Shown: one piece after another, positions 17,983-26,913 of the stretch | Layout of the letters: each line of letters starts with the position of its first letter | How positions within the stretch are numbered: the first letter of the stretch is position 1 | Source: a virus | Length of the DNA: 64,000 bases | Strand: one strand, 5' to 3' | Virus record (IMG/VR): IMGVR_UViG_3300037010_000793 | Location: 1-64,000 of that record | The notes under the pieces: generated by a model | Seen by the model: the letters and a program-made list of their open reading frames with translations, nothing else | Told to the model about the DNA's origin: nothing | The model's database searches: none | Position numbers and translations under genes: made by a program

Positions 17983-19218
17983 TTACCAACCTTTTATTAC
18001 TCTGCTTGAAAAATTGTAATGCGAGAAGCTCAAACGATCAACGAGCTTTACTGTATTCGACGACAACTTATCAACTACAACAACGCCTTCACTACCAGTG
18101 ACTTGAAACCCATCAGCTGTTTTAATGAATGTTTTCATATTACTAATTTTATCAAAATGATTAATAATCATAACTTTAGCGTTAACCAAAGCAATCTGTA
18201 GGTCAAACAGCATGCTAAGGTTATCAATATTTGACTCATCGAAGAATTTTAATATCTCAGATCTCTTATCATATTGGGTTTGTTTTCCGCGAGCAGTAAC
18301 TCTTTTTTCAGCTTCAGCTTCATATCTGTTATGAATCCAATCGATTAAACCTAATACATGTTTCTTAGAGTCTGTAATAAACATACCTTGTCTAATATGC
18401 GAATTGTTGTATATTTCAATTAACTTAGTAAGCTCTTTATTTTCTGATAGTACCAACAAAGTATTGCTTGCAATTTTATTAAAAATCTTACGAACTGTAT
18501 TGATAAGATCTGTGAGGTCTTGAGTCTCGCCTTTGGTCAATGTAACCGTACCCGCAAAGTTATGAATCTCTGCGCTTGATACCCACACATTATCGTTATA
18601 CTCAAAATCTTTTGACGTTACATCTGAACTTGCGACCAAACTAGATAGCGTGCTACCAGTATATTTTGTGTGAAATACGACACCTATGTTAGTCTTCACT
18701 ATGTACTCGCCAAATTCTGAATCTTGAGGTACCGCGTAAACAATAGTGTTAGGATGCATTAACCAATATGATTTACCGTCAATCACGTCAGATTCTATAT
18801 CTGTTCTAATATGTAGCAAGTCGCCTTGATAGATGCCTGACTTTACTACTAATGGTAGCCAGCGTAATGCGGCAATAAAACGTTCCTGGAGAGCTGGAGG
18901 TAAGTTAGATGATAATACACCTTGTTCAGACGTATAATATTGCGGATCTGTATTGAATAACGACTTTTTAGCAACAAAAAACTCATTAGTTTCAGGATGA
19001 TAACCGCAGATGATACTAGGATTTCCATCAATCTTCATAGTAGTATTGATATGCGCTTTAGTGCTGCCTGCTAATTCGTCTCTAACGTCTGATAGAATGC
19101 TAATAGCATTTTGTATTTGAATTACGCCTTGGTACGTCAACTCTTCAATATGAGGTAGATGCAATAGTTTAGATGCATTTGTTTGATTTTGTAATTTATT
19201 AAACTCGCTAAATTTCAT
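17983..19218 (-). CDS. DUF6267-type protein, nucleic-acid-ligase-like
   Basis: A 411-residue protein of the DUF6267 family of T4-type phages. It has nucleotidyltransferase-style motifs: K62-xDG in TTMKIDGNPSII, YQGDLL where motif III would be, then GSEGVVVVDK and VKLVDRLSFSHYNFSS near the C-terminus as motifs IV and V. These suggest an ATP-dependent ligase or a derived enzyme with lysine 62 as the adenylated residue. Substrate unknown. It overlaps nothing and is 2 bases from the next gene, so it is cotranscribed. Confidence 0.8.
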   Translation of the reverse strand: MKFSEFNKLQNQTNASKLLHLPHIEELTYQGVIQIQNAISILSDVRDELAGSTKAHINTTMKIDGNPSIICGYHPETNEFFVAKKSLFNTDPQYYTSEQGVLSSNLPPALQERFIAALRWLPLVVKSGIYQGDLLHIRTDIESDVIDGKSYWLMHPNTIVYAVPQDSEFGEYIVKTNIGVVFHTKYTGSTLSSLVASSDVTSKDFEYNDNVWVSSAEIHNFAGTVTLTKGETQDLTDLINTVRKIFNKIASNTLLVLSENKELTKLIEIYNNSHIRQGMFITDSKKHVLGLIDWIHNRYEAEAEKRVTARGKQTQYDKRSEILKFFDESNIDNLSMLFDLQIALVNAKVMIINHFDKISNMKTFIKTADGFQVTGSEGVVVVDKLSSNTVKLVDRLSFSHYNFSSRVIKGW

Positions 19219-19220
19219 TT

Positions 19221-20468
19221 TTATTCTCCAATCTTTAAAAACACTGAGCTATTATCAGATGCACTAATAGCATATCTAACCATTTTGTCTACGATCATAT
19301 TCTGATTTTCATCACTTTCTAACACGCTAATTAACTCTAACCCTTTAAACTTACCTAGCATGTATGAATCACTCACGTCTCCACTCATTACTTTATGTAT
19401 AAATTCATCAAATGACGTATCCACTTTTTCATATAGTGAAGACGCTAAGTCATAAAATTTGCCTAAATGACTAACACATCTATTACTTCTATTGACATCC
19501 AGCGACGGGGTTAGACGATTATCAAAGAATTTAGATATTTTCTTTTCACCTATTTTTCCGTGATTAGCTTCATGTCCTTTAACTTCACCTTGCCAATTAG
19601 AGTTGACGTTAAACGGTCTAAACTGGATTCTGCCTGGCTTTCCATTGATAACATAATGAACATATACGTCAATCGAGTCATTTAAGAATGTTGATTTTGT
19701 TATATTAAACCCGCTGTACTCTATATCAAGAGTCATATTAGGTGTATTGTATTCAGTTATTTTGCAGAATTTAGACACTTTTTTGAGACTAACACCAATT
19801 AAATTCCCAGCTTTATAACTATCGTGCATGTGACTGTTTAATTCTTGAAGCGTTTCAGCTCTACTTAGAATAGTGTTAACATCCCATTCCTTATTAATCA
19901 TCCAGATGTCTGATGGGTTCCATTTGTTAATATTGCTAAACGGATCATCAAGTTTTTTGTTAAGCTCGCTAAACTTGGATGCAATTGATTTTACAGTGTA
20001 TGATCCTTTATGATGAATATAATCATGCGGATGTTCAATATGATTCGCTAGCATGCTTGCAATAATAATAGCAGATTTATGCCATGTATCACAAACATTT
20101 TTATGAATATCATCGACTGGTAAATCTATATCATACCCATGGTTATCAATAGTGTTTGCATTGTAATAACACTGTAGACATTCGACTTTACCAGTCAACT
20201 CAGATCCAGCTCCGCTAGCCAGTTTACCACCAAATTCATCTGTCTTGGAAAACTGTGCTAGCGTTCTTACTGAACCGTCACCCATGATAAACGGAGCATA
20301 TCCCAAGTTGTTCCGGATGTTCTGTAATGATGTGAGATTATGTTGTATATTACTAACTAATAATAATTCACCTGATTCCATCTGGAACAATGATTCAGAT
20401 TTAATTTTCTTACTAAAAATCTCTATCCTATCATACTTACGAATTGTAGCAGGTGATAAGCAGCCCAT
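19221..20468 (-). CDS. Conserved phage protein, unknown
   Basis: A 415-residue protein between gp13 and the ligase-like gene. It contains NKWNPSDIWMINKEWD near residues 184-199, a motif reminiscent of nuclease-fold NPxDIW segments in T4-type phages, a cysteine pair (VECLQCYYN) and histidine-rich stretches. A nuclease role would be a guess. It abuts the gp13 stop with no gap. Confidence 0.7.
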   Translation of the reverse strand: MGCLSPATIRKYDRIEIFSKKIKSESLFQMESGELLLVSNIQHNLTSLQNIRNNLGYAPFIMGDGSVRTLAQFSKTDEFGGKLASGAGSELTGKVECLQCYYNANTIDNHGYDIDLPVDDIHKNVCDTWHKSAIIIASMLANHIEHPHDYIHHKGSYTVKSIASKFSELNKKLDDPFSNINKWNPSDIWMINKEWDVNTILSRAETLQELNSHMHDSYKAGNLIGVSLKKVSKFCKITEYNTPNMTLDIEYSGFNITKSTFLNDSIDVYVHYVINGKPGRIQFRPFNVNSNWQGEVKGHEANHGKIGEKKISKFFDNRLTPSLDVNRSNRCVSHLGKFYDLASSLYEKVDTSFDEFIHKVMSGDVSDSYMLGKFKGLELISVLESDENQNMIVDKMVRYAISASDNSSVFLKIGE

Positions 20469-21224
20469 TTATCCAAGAATCATCATTGCAGGCATCTGCC
20501 ATTTACTTTCTATCTCATCACGTAGCTCATCAATTTTAGCTTGCGCTTCGCCTTGCATACCTGCTCCATCGATAACTACACCACCAGGTAAAGCCACGTT
20601 ACCAAATTTACCTAATACTCTACCCCAGATCAGTTTTGATTGTTGTACCGCCATTTCTCTGAACCAAGTATCATTGAACACTTCAGGATCTTCTTCTGGG
20701 TCAACTTCTTTGGTGCATTCAATGATGACATAATCGCCGACTACCATTTTACTCCAATCAGTAACAATGTTAAGTTTGTACTTTACTCTTGAAAAGTTCC
20801 AAACAACTTTATTGTTAAACACAGAGCGAAGATCTCCTAATTGCTGTTCAAGACTCATATAACTCATTACTGAATATCTAGAATCAGAACTAGCGCCAGA
20901 TGCTGTCATGAACGAATCCCAAAATGAAACAGCGGTAATACCGTGCCAACCAAGCATGCTGCCGTTAGCGCTAATACTAACTTCTCTAATACCATTAATT
21001 GTTTTATCGAGTGTTAAGTATTTGTTATCAATATCAGTTTGACTGATTTGGTATGACACAATAGATCTTTCAGATCCGTTGTAGTGGTACATTCTGTAGT
21101 ATCTTAGTGTGTTATCGATCGCAGATAAGAATTGATCTGTTGTTAGGTTAACCCGAATAATAGGAGCACCTAATTGTAGCCTTATATATGATATTAAATC
21201 ATCATAGTATAGAATTTCGTTCAT
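20469..21224 (-). CDS. 13: Neck protein gp13-like
   Basis: A 251-residue protein (T4 gp13, 309). The start YYDDLISYIRLQLGAPIIRV and the later FLSAIDNTLRYYRMYHYNG, WFREMAVQQSKLIWGRVLGK and the glycine-rich GGVVIDGAGM fit the T4-type neck/head-tail connector family. gp13 and gp14 seal the packaged head before tail joining. It is away from the tail operon, next to metabolic genes. Confidence 0.75.
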   Translation of the reverse strand: MNEILYYDDLISYIRLQLGAPIIRVNLTTDQFLSAIDNTLRYYRMYHYNGSERSIVSYQISQTDIDNKYLTLDKTINGIREVSISANGSMLGWHGITAVSFWDSFMTASGASSDSRYSVMSYMSLEQQLGDLRSVFNNKVVWNFSRVKYKLNIVTDWSKMVVGDYVIIECTKEVDPEEDPEVFNDTWFREMAVQQSKLIWGRVLGKFGNVALPGGVVIDGAGMQGEAQAKIDELRDEIESKWQMPAMMILG

Positions 21225-21250
21225 AGGATTACCTCAGAATTAACAAACAT

Positions 21251-21811
21251 TTATTGCCTATTTATCATTACTTTAGATAGAGCATGGTATAATTCTTCGC
21301 TGTAATCGATACCGTCATATAACTTAACAAAGCCGTCTAAATCGTTGTCAATAACCAGTTGCCTAGCTTTAGTTGAGGATACTGAGCTAACATCCGTTGC
21401 ATCTTGGTTTCTTTCACCGCTAGATATGATGCTGATAGACTCAAATGAATAAAACCCATGTTTAGCTTCTACACCATTGTACTTCGGTATCTGTCTATTA
21501 TGCTCAACTATTCTATCTGCACCAACTACCAAAGTGATATGTGTATATCCTTTAATGTATAGATAAACCAATGAGTCAAACATGTTATTAATAGCAATGT
21601 CTTCCACAATATTATTTTGGTATTCATTGAACATCAAACACATGAATTTTAGCTTATCATGATACGGTAATGGGTTTTTTGCGTTTTGTGTTGAGCTTGT
21701 GAATATTAACAAGTCTGAAGACGGTTCTGTGCTTGACATAAAATCAAACAAATGTAGATGTCCTTTGGTAGGTGGATTAAATCTACCAAAGGTGAATATT
21801 GCTTTATTCAT
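21251..21811 (-). CDS. NMNAT/cytidylyltransferase-like nucleotidyltransferase
   Basis: A 186-residue protein. FTFGRFNPPTKGHLHLFDF at residues 7-25 carries the TxGH form of the HxGH nucleotide-binding motif, and VSSVSSTKARQLV near residue 146 is the second (ISSTxxR) motif. This family includes nicotinamide-mononucleotide adenylyltransferase. In phages like KVP40, such a gene works with a NAMPT (as NatV with NadV). Here a NAMPT is 1.5 kb away, so NAD formation is a plausible role; a different nucleotide substrate is possible. No Nudix domain is fused, unlike KVP40 NatV. Confidence 0.75.
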   Translation of the reverse strand: MNKAIFTFGRFNPPTKGHLHLFDFMSSTEPSSDLLIFTSSTQNAKNPLPYHDKLKFMCLMFNEYQNNIVEDIAINNMFDSLVYLYIKGYTHITLVVGADRIVEHNRQIPKYNGVEAKHGFYSFESISIISSGERNQDATDVSSVSSTKARQLVIDNDLDGFVKLYDGIDYSEELYHALSKVMINRQ

Positions 21812-22040
21812 TAACCGCGTTAACCGCGTTAACTACATTTTTGTATTGTTTAATATGTTTAAGCATAAACTTGCGAGAAACAAACAACGCAATAATACTA
21901 ACACCAACAATCCAACTAGTTTCATATGAAATTACAACTATTGATCCGATAAAAACTAAAAGACCAAGTACACTTAATGATAAAAACGTTAATACAGATT
22001 TTTGTTGTTCATCTGTTAATTCTTCAATATCTACATGCAT
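21804..22040 (-). CDS. Small membrane protein (two TM)
   Basis: A 78-residue protein. It has an acidic N-terminus (MHVDIEELTDEQ), two membrane segments (about residues 20-35 and 40-55), and the C-terminus VVNAVNAVNE, encoded by a duplicated 9-base unit. It overlaps the nucleotidyltransferase gene by 8 bases. Function unknown. Confidence 0.7.
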   Translation of the reverse strand: MHVDIEELTDEQQKSVLTFLSLSVLGLLVFIGSIVVISYETSWIVGVSIIALFVSRKFMLKHIKQYKNVVNAVNAVNE

Positions 22041-22235
22041 TTAAAAGAACCCCATAATAACGCCAAGAGGAAATATAAAAACGCCAATTGCGCGAGCGAC
22101 AACTTCGCCTGTAAGCGCTTCAGCTCCAAATAAAGTAACAATGTTTGACACATATCCAAGCACGATCAATAATGCAATAGCCAAACCAATTACGGTAAAC
22201 GTAAACGGATTATAATTGCGTTGTTTCTTAAACAT
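22041..22235 (-). CDS. Small membrane protein (two TM)
   Basis: A 64-residue protein with a basic start (MFKKQRNYNPF) and two hydrophobic helices (FTVIGLAIALLIVLGYVS and ARAIGVFIFPLGVIMG). GGAGACGTTAG precedes the start. Likely inner membrane; function unknown. Confidence 0.7.
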   Translation of the reverse strand: MFKKQRNYNPFTFTVIGLAIALLIVLGYVSNIVTLFGAEALTGEVVARAIGVFIFPLGVIMGFF

Positions 22236-22377
22236 CTAACGTCTCCTTAAAGAATGTTTTATCTTTATGTTTAGCACCCTTAAACTTTTTAGGTGTTTCA
22301 ACTTTATGTTTAAATCTGCATGAATGAAAGAATTGTTTTTGAGCTAATTCGCATTCAATGCTTTTCTTCTTTTTCAT
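22228..22377 (-). CDS. Small basic protein
   Basis: 49 residues from ATG 22377 with AAGGAG 6 bases upstream; a longer frame upstream is just the end of the DUF3307-type gene. The sequence begins MKKKKSIECELAQKQFFHSC and is lysine rich (KFKGAKHKDKTFF). It overlaps the next gene by 8 bases. Not recognised. Confidence 0.7.
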   Translation of the reverse strand: MKKKKSIECELAQKQFFHSCRFKHKVETPKKFKGAKHKDKTFFKETLDV

Positions 22378-22391
22378 AATCAACTCCTTAG

Positions 22392-22814
22392 TTAGAGTTG
22401 ATCGACTCCAACTGTAATACAAACGAAATAATACGAAATAAACAAGTACATGGTATAATGTGCTAACTGATCTACGCCAATAGCTATCCAAAATTTATTA
22501 TCAGAGACAGCCAAACTGTTACTCTTGTTATAATTCATCTTAATATAATCAATGATATAATGCAAAACTGTATCAATTAACGCAAAAATACCAGCAACAA
22601 GCAACACAGTATTCACGTTTGGATTATGTAGCGCAAATACAGATACACCAATTAAAACTGCATAAGTAAACACACCATGATCTAGCGAGTGTTCAATACC
22701 ATCAGAGTTAAACAAAATACCTTTTCCTTTAACCATTGCATCAGTCTGAATCACCCAATCGCAGTACATATGCTTAACAAATAATGCAAACAACGTGATA
22801 ACTAAAATACCCAT
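22392..22814 (-). CDS. DUF3307-type membrane protein
   Basis: A 140-residue protein with three to four membrane segments. The pattern HSLDHGVFTYAVLIGVSVF, with IDTVLHYIIDYIKMNYN and FWIAIGVDQLAHYTMYLF, is typical of DUF3307 proteins, which conserve histidines and an ID..K motif in the membrane. Role unknown. It is followed by small membrane-protein genes, suggesting an envelope module. Confidence 0.8.
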   Translation of the reverse strand: MGILVITLFALFVKHMYCDWVIQTDAMVKGKGILFNSDGIEHSLDHGVFTYAVLIGVSVFALHNPNVNTVLLVAGIFALIDTVLHYIIDYIKMNYNKSNSLAVSDNKFWIAIGVDQLAHYTMYLFISYYFVCITVGVDQL

Positions 22815-22825
22815 ATAACCTCTAT

Positions 22826-23230
22826 TTACTTAATACTAGTCAAAGCAATAGCTGCTTTTTCATAAGCTGCGACTTTAGACTCGAGCGCTTTAATTCGAAC
22901 GGAATGCTTTGATATACGCTCAGCACAATGGTCTTCAATAATCATACGGTAGAAGGCGCCTAACCCAATCATTTTATTCACTTTAGGTGATGCAAAAGCG
23001 CAATCAGTAAAGGTAATAACATTGGTTGTGTGCATAATATCGATATAGACATAATTTAATGAATAAACGATATCGTAATTAACACCAACTTCGCGACGGA
23101 TACTAAATGAACATTTGTATCCTTGTATATCTGCTTGAAAATATACCAAACAGTCACCCATCGGTCTGCCTTTAAAGACATTTTTTACCGAAATTAAGTC
23201 TAGGTAGAAAGACTTTGCTGCTTGTTCCAT
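22826..23230 (-). CDS. Hypothetical protein
   Basis: 134 residues from ATG 23230 (MEQAAKSFYLDLISVKN), chosen because AAGAGG stands 9 bases upstream and the promoter at 23264-23292 lies within the longer frame. The C-terminal part IKALESKVAAYEKAAIALTS looks like a coiled coil. Not recognised. Confidence 0.75.
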   Translation of the reverse strand: MEQAAKSFYLDLISVKNVFKGRPMGDCLVYFQADIQGYKCSFSIRREVGVNYDIVYSLNYVYIDIMHTTNVITFTDCAFASPKVNKMIGLGAFYRMIIEDHCAERISKHSVRIKALESKVAAYEKAAIALTSIK

Positions 23231-23263
23231 TTCAAATAACCTCTTTTCATTTAATACGTGATT

Positions 23264-23292
23264 ATTATATACTGTTTGGACGCAATTGTAAA
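23264..23292 (-). promoter_or_regulatory. Early-type promoter (TTTACA-N17-TATAAT)
   Basis: Reads into the 134-residue gene and the following membrane genes. It lies just after the NAMPT terminator. Confidence 0.8.
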
Positions 23293-23302
23293 CTGTTTTC
23301 GT

Positions 23303-23340
23303 CATATTTTTAAAAGGAAAGGAAGCATTGCTTCCTTTCC
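23303..23340 (-). terminator. Rho-independent terminator after NAMPT gene
   Basis: Minus-strand stem GGAAAGGAAGC/GCTTCCTTTCC with AAT loop, then TTTTAAAAAT. Separates the NAMPT transcript from the promoter of the next gene. Confidence 0.88.
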
Positions 23341-23375
23341 TAACACGACTTTAGTTTTATAAAAAGTACTGCATA

Positions 23376-25064
23376 TCAGATCACGCTGTCGATCCTAGCT
23401 CGGATCTCATCAAATGTGCTGATGTTATAGAATAATCCATCTTCATACACTTTGACAAGAAGGCCTTGTTCTTCTTGTTCCGCGGATTGCTCATCAAAAA
23501 GAACAAGTTCATTGTCAACGCACTCAACACGAACAAGCCCTTTGGCTGATTTTTTAGTCCCATCATCAGTTTTAGGGTCTTTATTTAAGTTAATAGGTGC
23601 ACCATCTACGATTGCGTATGTAGCCTTAAGTGCCATACCCAATGTATCACGTGTGCTATAATTGTAAGTAAAGCTACCTGCAGCTACTATAACGTTGGTA
23701 CTTGCAAAGCCTTTTGCTTTTAGTCTATTGGTGATATCTAGTGCGCGCTTAACTGTGATGCTATCTCCATAAATCATGCCAATGTGACTGTCTAGTAAGC
23801 GATATCCTTTTTCTGTGATAGTACCGCCAAACGTTTCCCATAAGCATTCTACTGTACCTTTCATTTCCGGTGTAACTAACTCATCCTGAATAGGAGCAGA
23901 TAGAATACCTTCATCGGTAACAGTACATACCATATAGCTATTGGTATAAACCTCTAACTCTACGGTAGTGTTAACAAACACAAATGTGTTAACACTGGGG
24001 TTATTTTTAAACCAGCGCTCTACATCAGTTAGTGTTTTAACTGGAATAGCGATACCACAAATGATTTGAACAGGATCACCTGAATCTGGCCGAATGACTA
24101 CCTTTGACATTCCTAACGAATCGGGTGCTCGATTAAGAATATCTTCTTTTAGTCGAGGTACGATGTCAGTAATAACATTCCAGTAATCATAAGAATCACA
24201 TACCCGAGCAACAACACCTGAAGGGTAAACCTCGGTGATCAACCGCTTCATTTGAATATATTCTGCTTCATTCAATGAAATGTTGTTACGCTTAGCGATA
24301 GTTTGAATTGCTAAAGTCTCTGTCATATGCTCTGACGCATTAACAGATCCTGCGATGAATGACCCAAACGGTGCATTATAATAATCAACCACCATCGCAG
24401 TTGAACCGATAGCATCACTACCGTAAAAACACGTTAGATGGCACATACCTTGTCGAGCTGCATCAGCGCTACCAGACATACCTCGCGCACTAAAGTCATG
24501 GCATTGCCACTTTACAAAGCCAGTATTACCTACCGTTTCTATAGCAGCTGCAGTCAATAACCTGCGATAGGCTAGCGCGATGGTGGCATTGTTTACTGAT
24601 TTCCAGGTTTCATTTGAAATAACAGTCTCAAGGTAACCGGTAACCCAAGCAAAGTCTTTATGTGTGTTAATCATAGTCAAACCAGGGATCTTTGCCTTCA
24701 TAAGCGAACCCTCTTTTAGCGACTTAACTCTAATAGGAAGGTAACCTAGTTTGTGCAATGATACAATATGGCTATCATCGTATGATCCACCCGAAAAGTA
24801 GCAAACTTGTGAACGAAAGTTCTTCAACGCTGTTTCTACATCAACTTTAAAGAATTCACGTTCAAATGCATCATGAATCATTTTCATGGTAGCTTGAACA
24901 CCAAACCAAACCGCGTGATCATCTGTTAAGTTACGTGTTTCTTTTGGCAAGTGCTTAAAGCTACGTGGAGTGAATGTTTCATAGATATACTCAGTACCTG
25001 GAAACATCTGAGCTTTATGTGAAATTTTATATGAGTCGGCACTCATTAAAACATTATTAATCAT
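23376..25064 (-). CDS. nadV: Nicotinamide phosphoribosyltransferase family (NadV/NAMPT)
   Basis: A 562-residue protein, typical length plus a C-terminal extension. It has ADSYKISHKAQMFPGTEYIY near the start, HDFSARGMSGSADAARQGMC, PFGSFIAGSVNASEHMTETL (catalytic His), then VIRPDSGDP and ITVKRALDI. Standard function: PRPP plus nicotinamide to nicotinamide mononucleotide, the first step of NAD salvage. Related phage enzymes in the NARP1 pathway use ADP-ribose pyrophosphate instead; I cannot tell which substrate from sequence. A NMNAT-like gene and a PRPP synthetase gene in the same window support salvage. It has its own terminator and a leader hairpin. Confidence 0.93.
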   Translation of the reverse strand: MINNVLMSADSYKISHKAQMFPGTEYIYETFTPRSFKHLPKETRNLTDDHAVWFGVQATMKMIHDAFEREFFKVDVETALKNFRSQVCYFSGGSYDDSHIVSLHKLGYLPIRVKSLKEGSLMKAKIPGLTMINTHKDFAWVTGYLETVISNETWKSVNNATIALAYRRLLTAAAIETVGNTGFVKWQCHDFSARGMSGSADAARQGMCHLTCFYGSDAIGSTAMVVDYYNAPFGSFIAGSVNASEHMTETLAIQTIAKRNNISLNEAEYIQMKRLITEVYPSGVVARVCDSYDYWNVITDIVPRLKEDILNRAPDSLGMSKVVIRPDSGDPVQIICGIAIPVKTLTDVERWFKNNPSVNTFVFVNTTVELEVYTNSYMVCTVTDEGILSAPIQDELVTPEMKGTVECLWETFGGTITEKGYRLLDSHIGMIYGDSITVKRALDITNRLKAKGFASTNVIVAAGSFTYNYSTRDTLGMALKATYAIVDGAPINLNKDPKTDDGTKKSAKGLVRVECVDNELVLFDEQSAEQEEQGLLVKVYEDGLFYNISTFDEIRARIDSVI

Positions 25065-25123
25065 ATTTTATTTCCTTTGTGCACATTGTGGCTGCACGGT
25101 TAGTTTAAAAGTTAGATTGCATT

Positions 25124-25168
25124 TTGGTCAATCTGATTAATCGATTTTGATTGGATCGATTAAACCAA
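25124..25168. other. Hairpin in the NAMPT leader
   Basis: A 9-base perfect stem (TTAATCGAT/ATCGATTAA) with a 9-base loop sits inside a second, outer TTGGT/ACCAA pair. It lies in the 111-base gap just upstream of the NAMPT start. There is no T-run after it. It could regulate NAMPT translation; a nucleotide-binding role has not been shown. Confidence 0.45.
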
Positions 25169-25175
25169 TTTCAGG

Positions 25176-25979
25176 TTATCTAACCCAAATATCTTTATCA
25201 GGTACCATAGATACTAACATGTTATAAACATCATCACTTAGTTCGTCTACGCTCATTATTGGTTTATTAACTTGTTTTATTTTAACATAGTTTAGCTCTT
25301 TTTGATTGAAAACAATAAACATGGTACCATCCATATATTTTCTAATATCTGTCACCCCTTTTAAAATGTTCCGCATCTGGTACGCAACAAGATTATAGGT
25401 ATCAATTAAAATATTATCATCAACTACACGGCTACGAAGACTATTCTGTTTGATAGCAGTTGCTAAATCGTTCAGAACCCAAACAACATGAATATTTTCT
25501 TTAGGGTATCCTAGTTTATTGGCCAGCTGAGATACTTTTATTAGCGATGAAGATGATTTCATAGTAATATCGAATATCAAGTTCGGTCTACGATCATTGT
25601 TGCTAACAAGAATAGATTTAACCAATGCCTCTAGCTTACGATCGCTAATACCAAGATCCTCAATCACTGTATGGATAATCGACGTATGATCTGGATTTCT
25701 TAGATCTAACGCACTAACATCTAAATCGTATTCACTTTTTATTCTATCTTTTATTAAGCTTGACTTTAACGCCAGCTCTTTTAAACGATCAACGTCAAAA
25801 GTAAAACCTTGTATATTAAGCAAATTAGACTTTACGTATCCCTTGCCGCTACCAGCTCCACCGGCTAAGATTACTATCTGGTTAAAATTGCTAGTATTGT
25901 TATTATTAAAGTTAATTAGCGCTTCATCTAAGTATTGTTGATCAAAAGCGTTCTCTTTTAAAAAGTCAATAAATGTCAT
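25176..25979 (-). CDS. P-loop kinase-like protein of T4-type phages
   Basis: A 267-residue protein with a Walker A motif GGAGSGKGY at residues 40-48, then GFTFDVDRLKEL, RRPNLIFDITMKSSSS and ENIHVVWVLNDLATAIKQN. This matches a family found in T4-type phages and cyanophages, related to zeta-toxin/kinases. The N-terminus MTFIDFLKENA resembles other phage proteins here. It likely phosphorylates a small molecule or nucleotide. It is 2 bases from the HD gene, so they are cotranscribed. Confidence 0.75.
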   Translation of the reverse strand: MTFIDFLKENAFDQQYLDEALINFNNNNTSNFNQIVILAGGAGSGKGYVKSNLLNIQGFTFDVDRLKELALKSSLIKDRIKSEYDLDVSALDLRNPDHTSIIHTVIEDLGISDRKLEALVKSILVSNNDRRPNLIFDITMKSSSSLIKVSQLANKLGYPKENIHVVWVLNDLATAIKQNSLRSRVVDDNILIDTYNLVAYQMRNILKGVTDIRKYMDGTMFIVFNQKELNYVKIKQVNKPIMSVDELSDDVYNMLVSMVPDKDIWVR

Positions 25980-25981
25980 TT

Positions 25982-26428
25982 TTATTTTCCTAAATCATCA
26001 TAAATCAAAAAGATATTTAAATCTGCTTTAAATTCATCTGGCAGTTTATCCCAAACCTTATTAATCCTGTTATACCGCTTTATATCCTTTATTTGCGACT
26101 TACTCATATCTCTAATTAAGTAGTGGTATCTTACCAAGTTCTTTGTATAATCGCTTACAAACCACCAATTTTTAATTATTTGAAATGACATTTCCTCATG
26201 ATTCTTGAAGCTATACGTATCGTTTAATACATCGTCATCCTTAGATTGATCTGCTGTAAATGGCTTGCCAAAGTCATGAAGTAGCCCAGCAGCTATCATT
26301 TTATAATTGCCTGATCGGATTAGATGATACGTTACCTTTATAGTGTGAATCAGAACAGAGTGTTTATGTCACTTATTCTGTTTCACAAATAAACTTCTTA
26401 AAAACGGTAAACTTAATACTTTGTTCAT
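25982..26428 (-). pseudogene. HD-domain phosphohydrolase with in-frame TGA near its start
   Basis: The frame from ATG 26428 (MNKVLSLPFLRSLF) meets TGA at codon 20 (26369-26371), then continues open to 25982 with the complete HD pattern: HSVLIHTIKV, AAGLLHDFGKP and SFKNHEEM. The first HD histidine would directly follow the stop (TGG to TGA would explain it: QNK-W-HKHS). Intact length would be 148 residues. An internal ATG at 26299 gives 105 residues that keep LLHDFGKP but lose the first histidines. It could be a decayed gene, a sequencing error or read-through. Confidence 0.7.
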
Positions 26429-26460
26429 CACAATAATCCAAATATCTTTAACTTGTAATT

Positions 26461-26490
26461 ATTATAACATGTTCAAAAGCTAAAAGTAAA
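26461..26490 (-). promoter_or_regulatory. Early-type promoter (TTTACT-N18-TATAAT)
   Basis: Reads into the HD gene, whose ATG is about 30 bases downstream. It lies just after the small membrane-protein gene. Confidence 0.75.
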
Positions 26491-26498
26491 CTGTTTTG

Positions 26499-26648
26499 TT
26501 ACTTATTTGTCGCGTCATGTTCAAGATATGCGCCAATACAAACTGCACCAGCGACAAAAACAGTAGCAACCAGACCAAACAAAATCAATGAAACTAACCC
26601 CAACAAAGATAGGATTAATATGTTTTGCAATGTGCTAACAATCTTCAT
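26499..26648 (-). CDS. Small membrane protein (49 residues)
   Basis: ATG 26648 has AAAGG 6 bases upstream. The protein MKIVSTLQNILILSLLGLVS continues with another hydrophobic helix (LILFGLVATVFVAGAVCIGA). It probably spans the membrane once or twice. Unknown role. Confidence 0.6.
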   Translation of the reverse strand: MKIVSTLQNILILSLLGLVSLILFGLVATVFVAGAVCIGAYLEHDATNK

Positions 26649-26661
26649 GATAAACCTTTAA

Positions 26662-26889
26662 TTACTCAGTATCTGTAGTCTTTGTATGCTTTTTATTACT
26701 GCGTTTCGCCATCTCGTTAGCAACACGTGCAGATAACATCATACGTTGAGAACGCTTTTGACCTGCGCGATCACCTACATGATTCAATGCAGCTAAGCAC
26801 TTATCATTCTTGGTTAGCGTTACACCAATCACCTGAGCAATTTTATTGCGAGGTGTTGTTGCCACGTCGCGAGTTTTCTTATGTTCCAT
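26662..26889 (-). CDS. Small basic protein
   Basis: A 75-residue lysine and arginine rich protein (RAGQKRSQRMM, then RSNKKHTK). It may bind nucleic acid. Not recognised. Confidence 0.65.
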   Translation of the reverse strand: MEHKKTRDVATTPRNKIAQVIGVTLTKNDKCLAALNHVGDRAGQKRSQRMMLSARVANEMAKRSNKKHTKTTDTE

Positions 26890-26913
26890 TTCATCTCTCC
26901 TAGTTTTAAAAAA

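Noticed and set aside
25982-26428. Stop-codon reassignment (TGA as Trp)
   Set aside because: TGA and TAA both end normal genes here, and the premature stops are of different types, so a code change is not supported.
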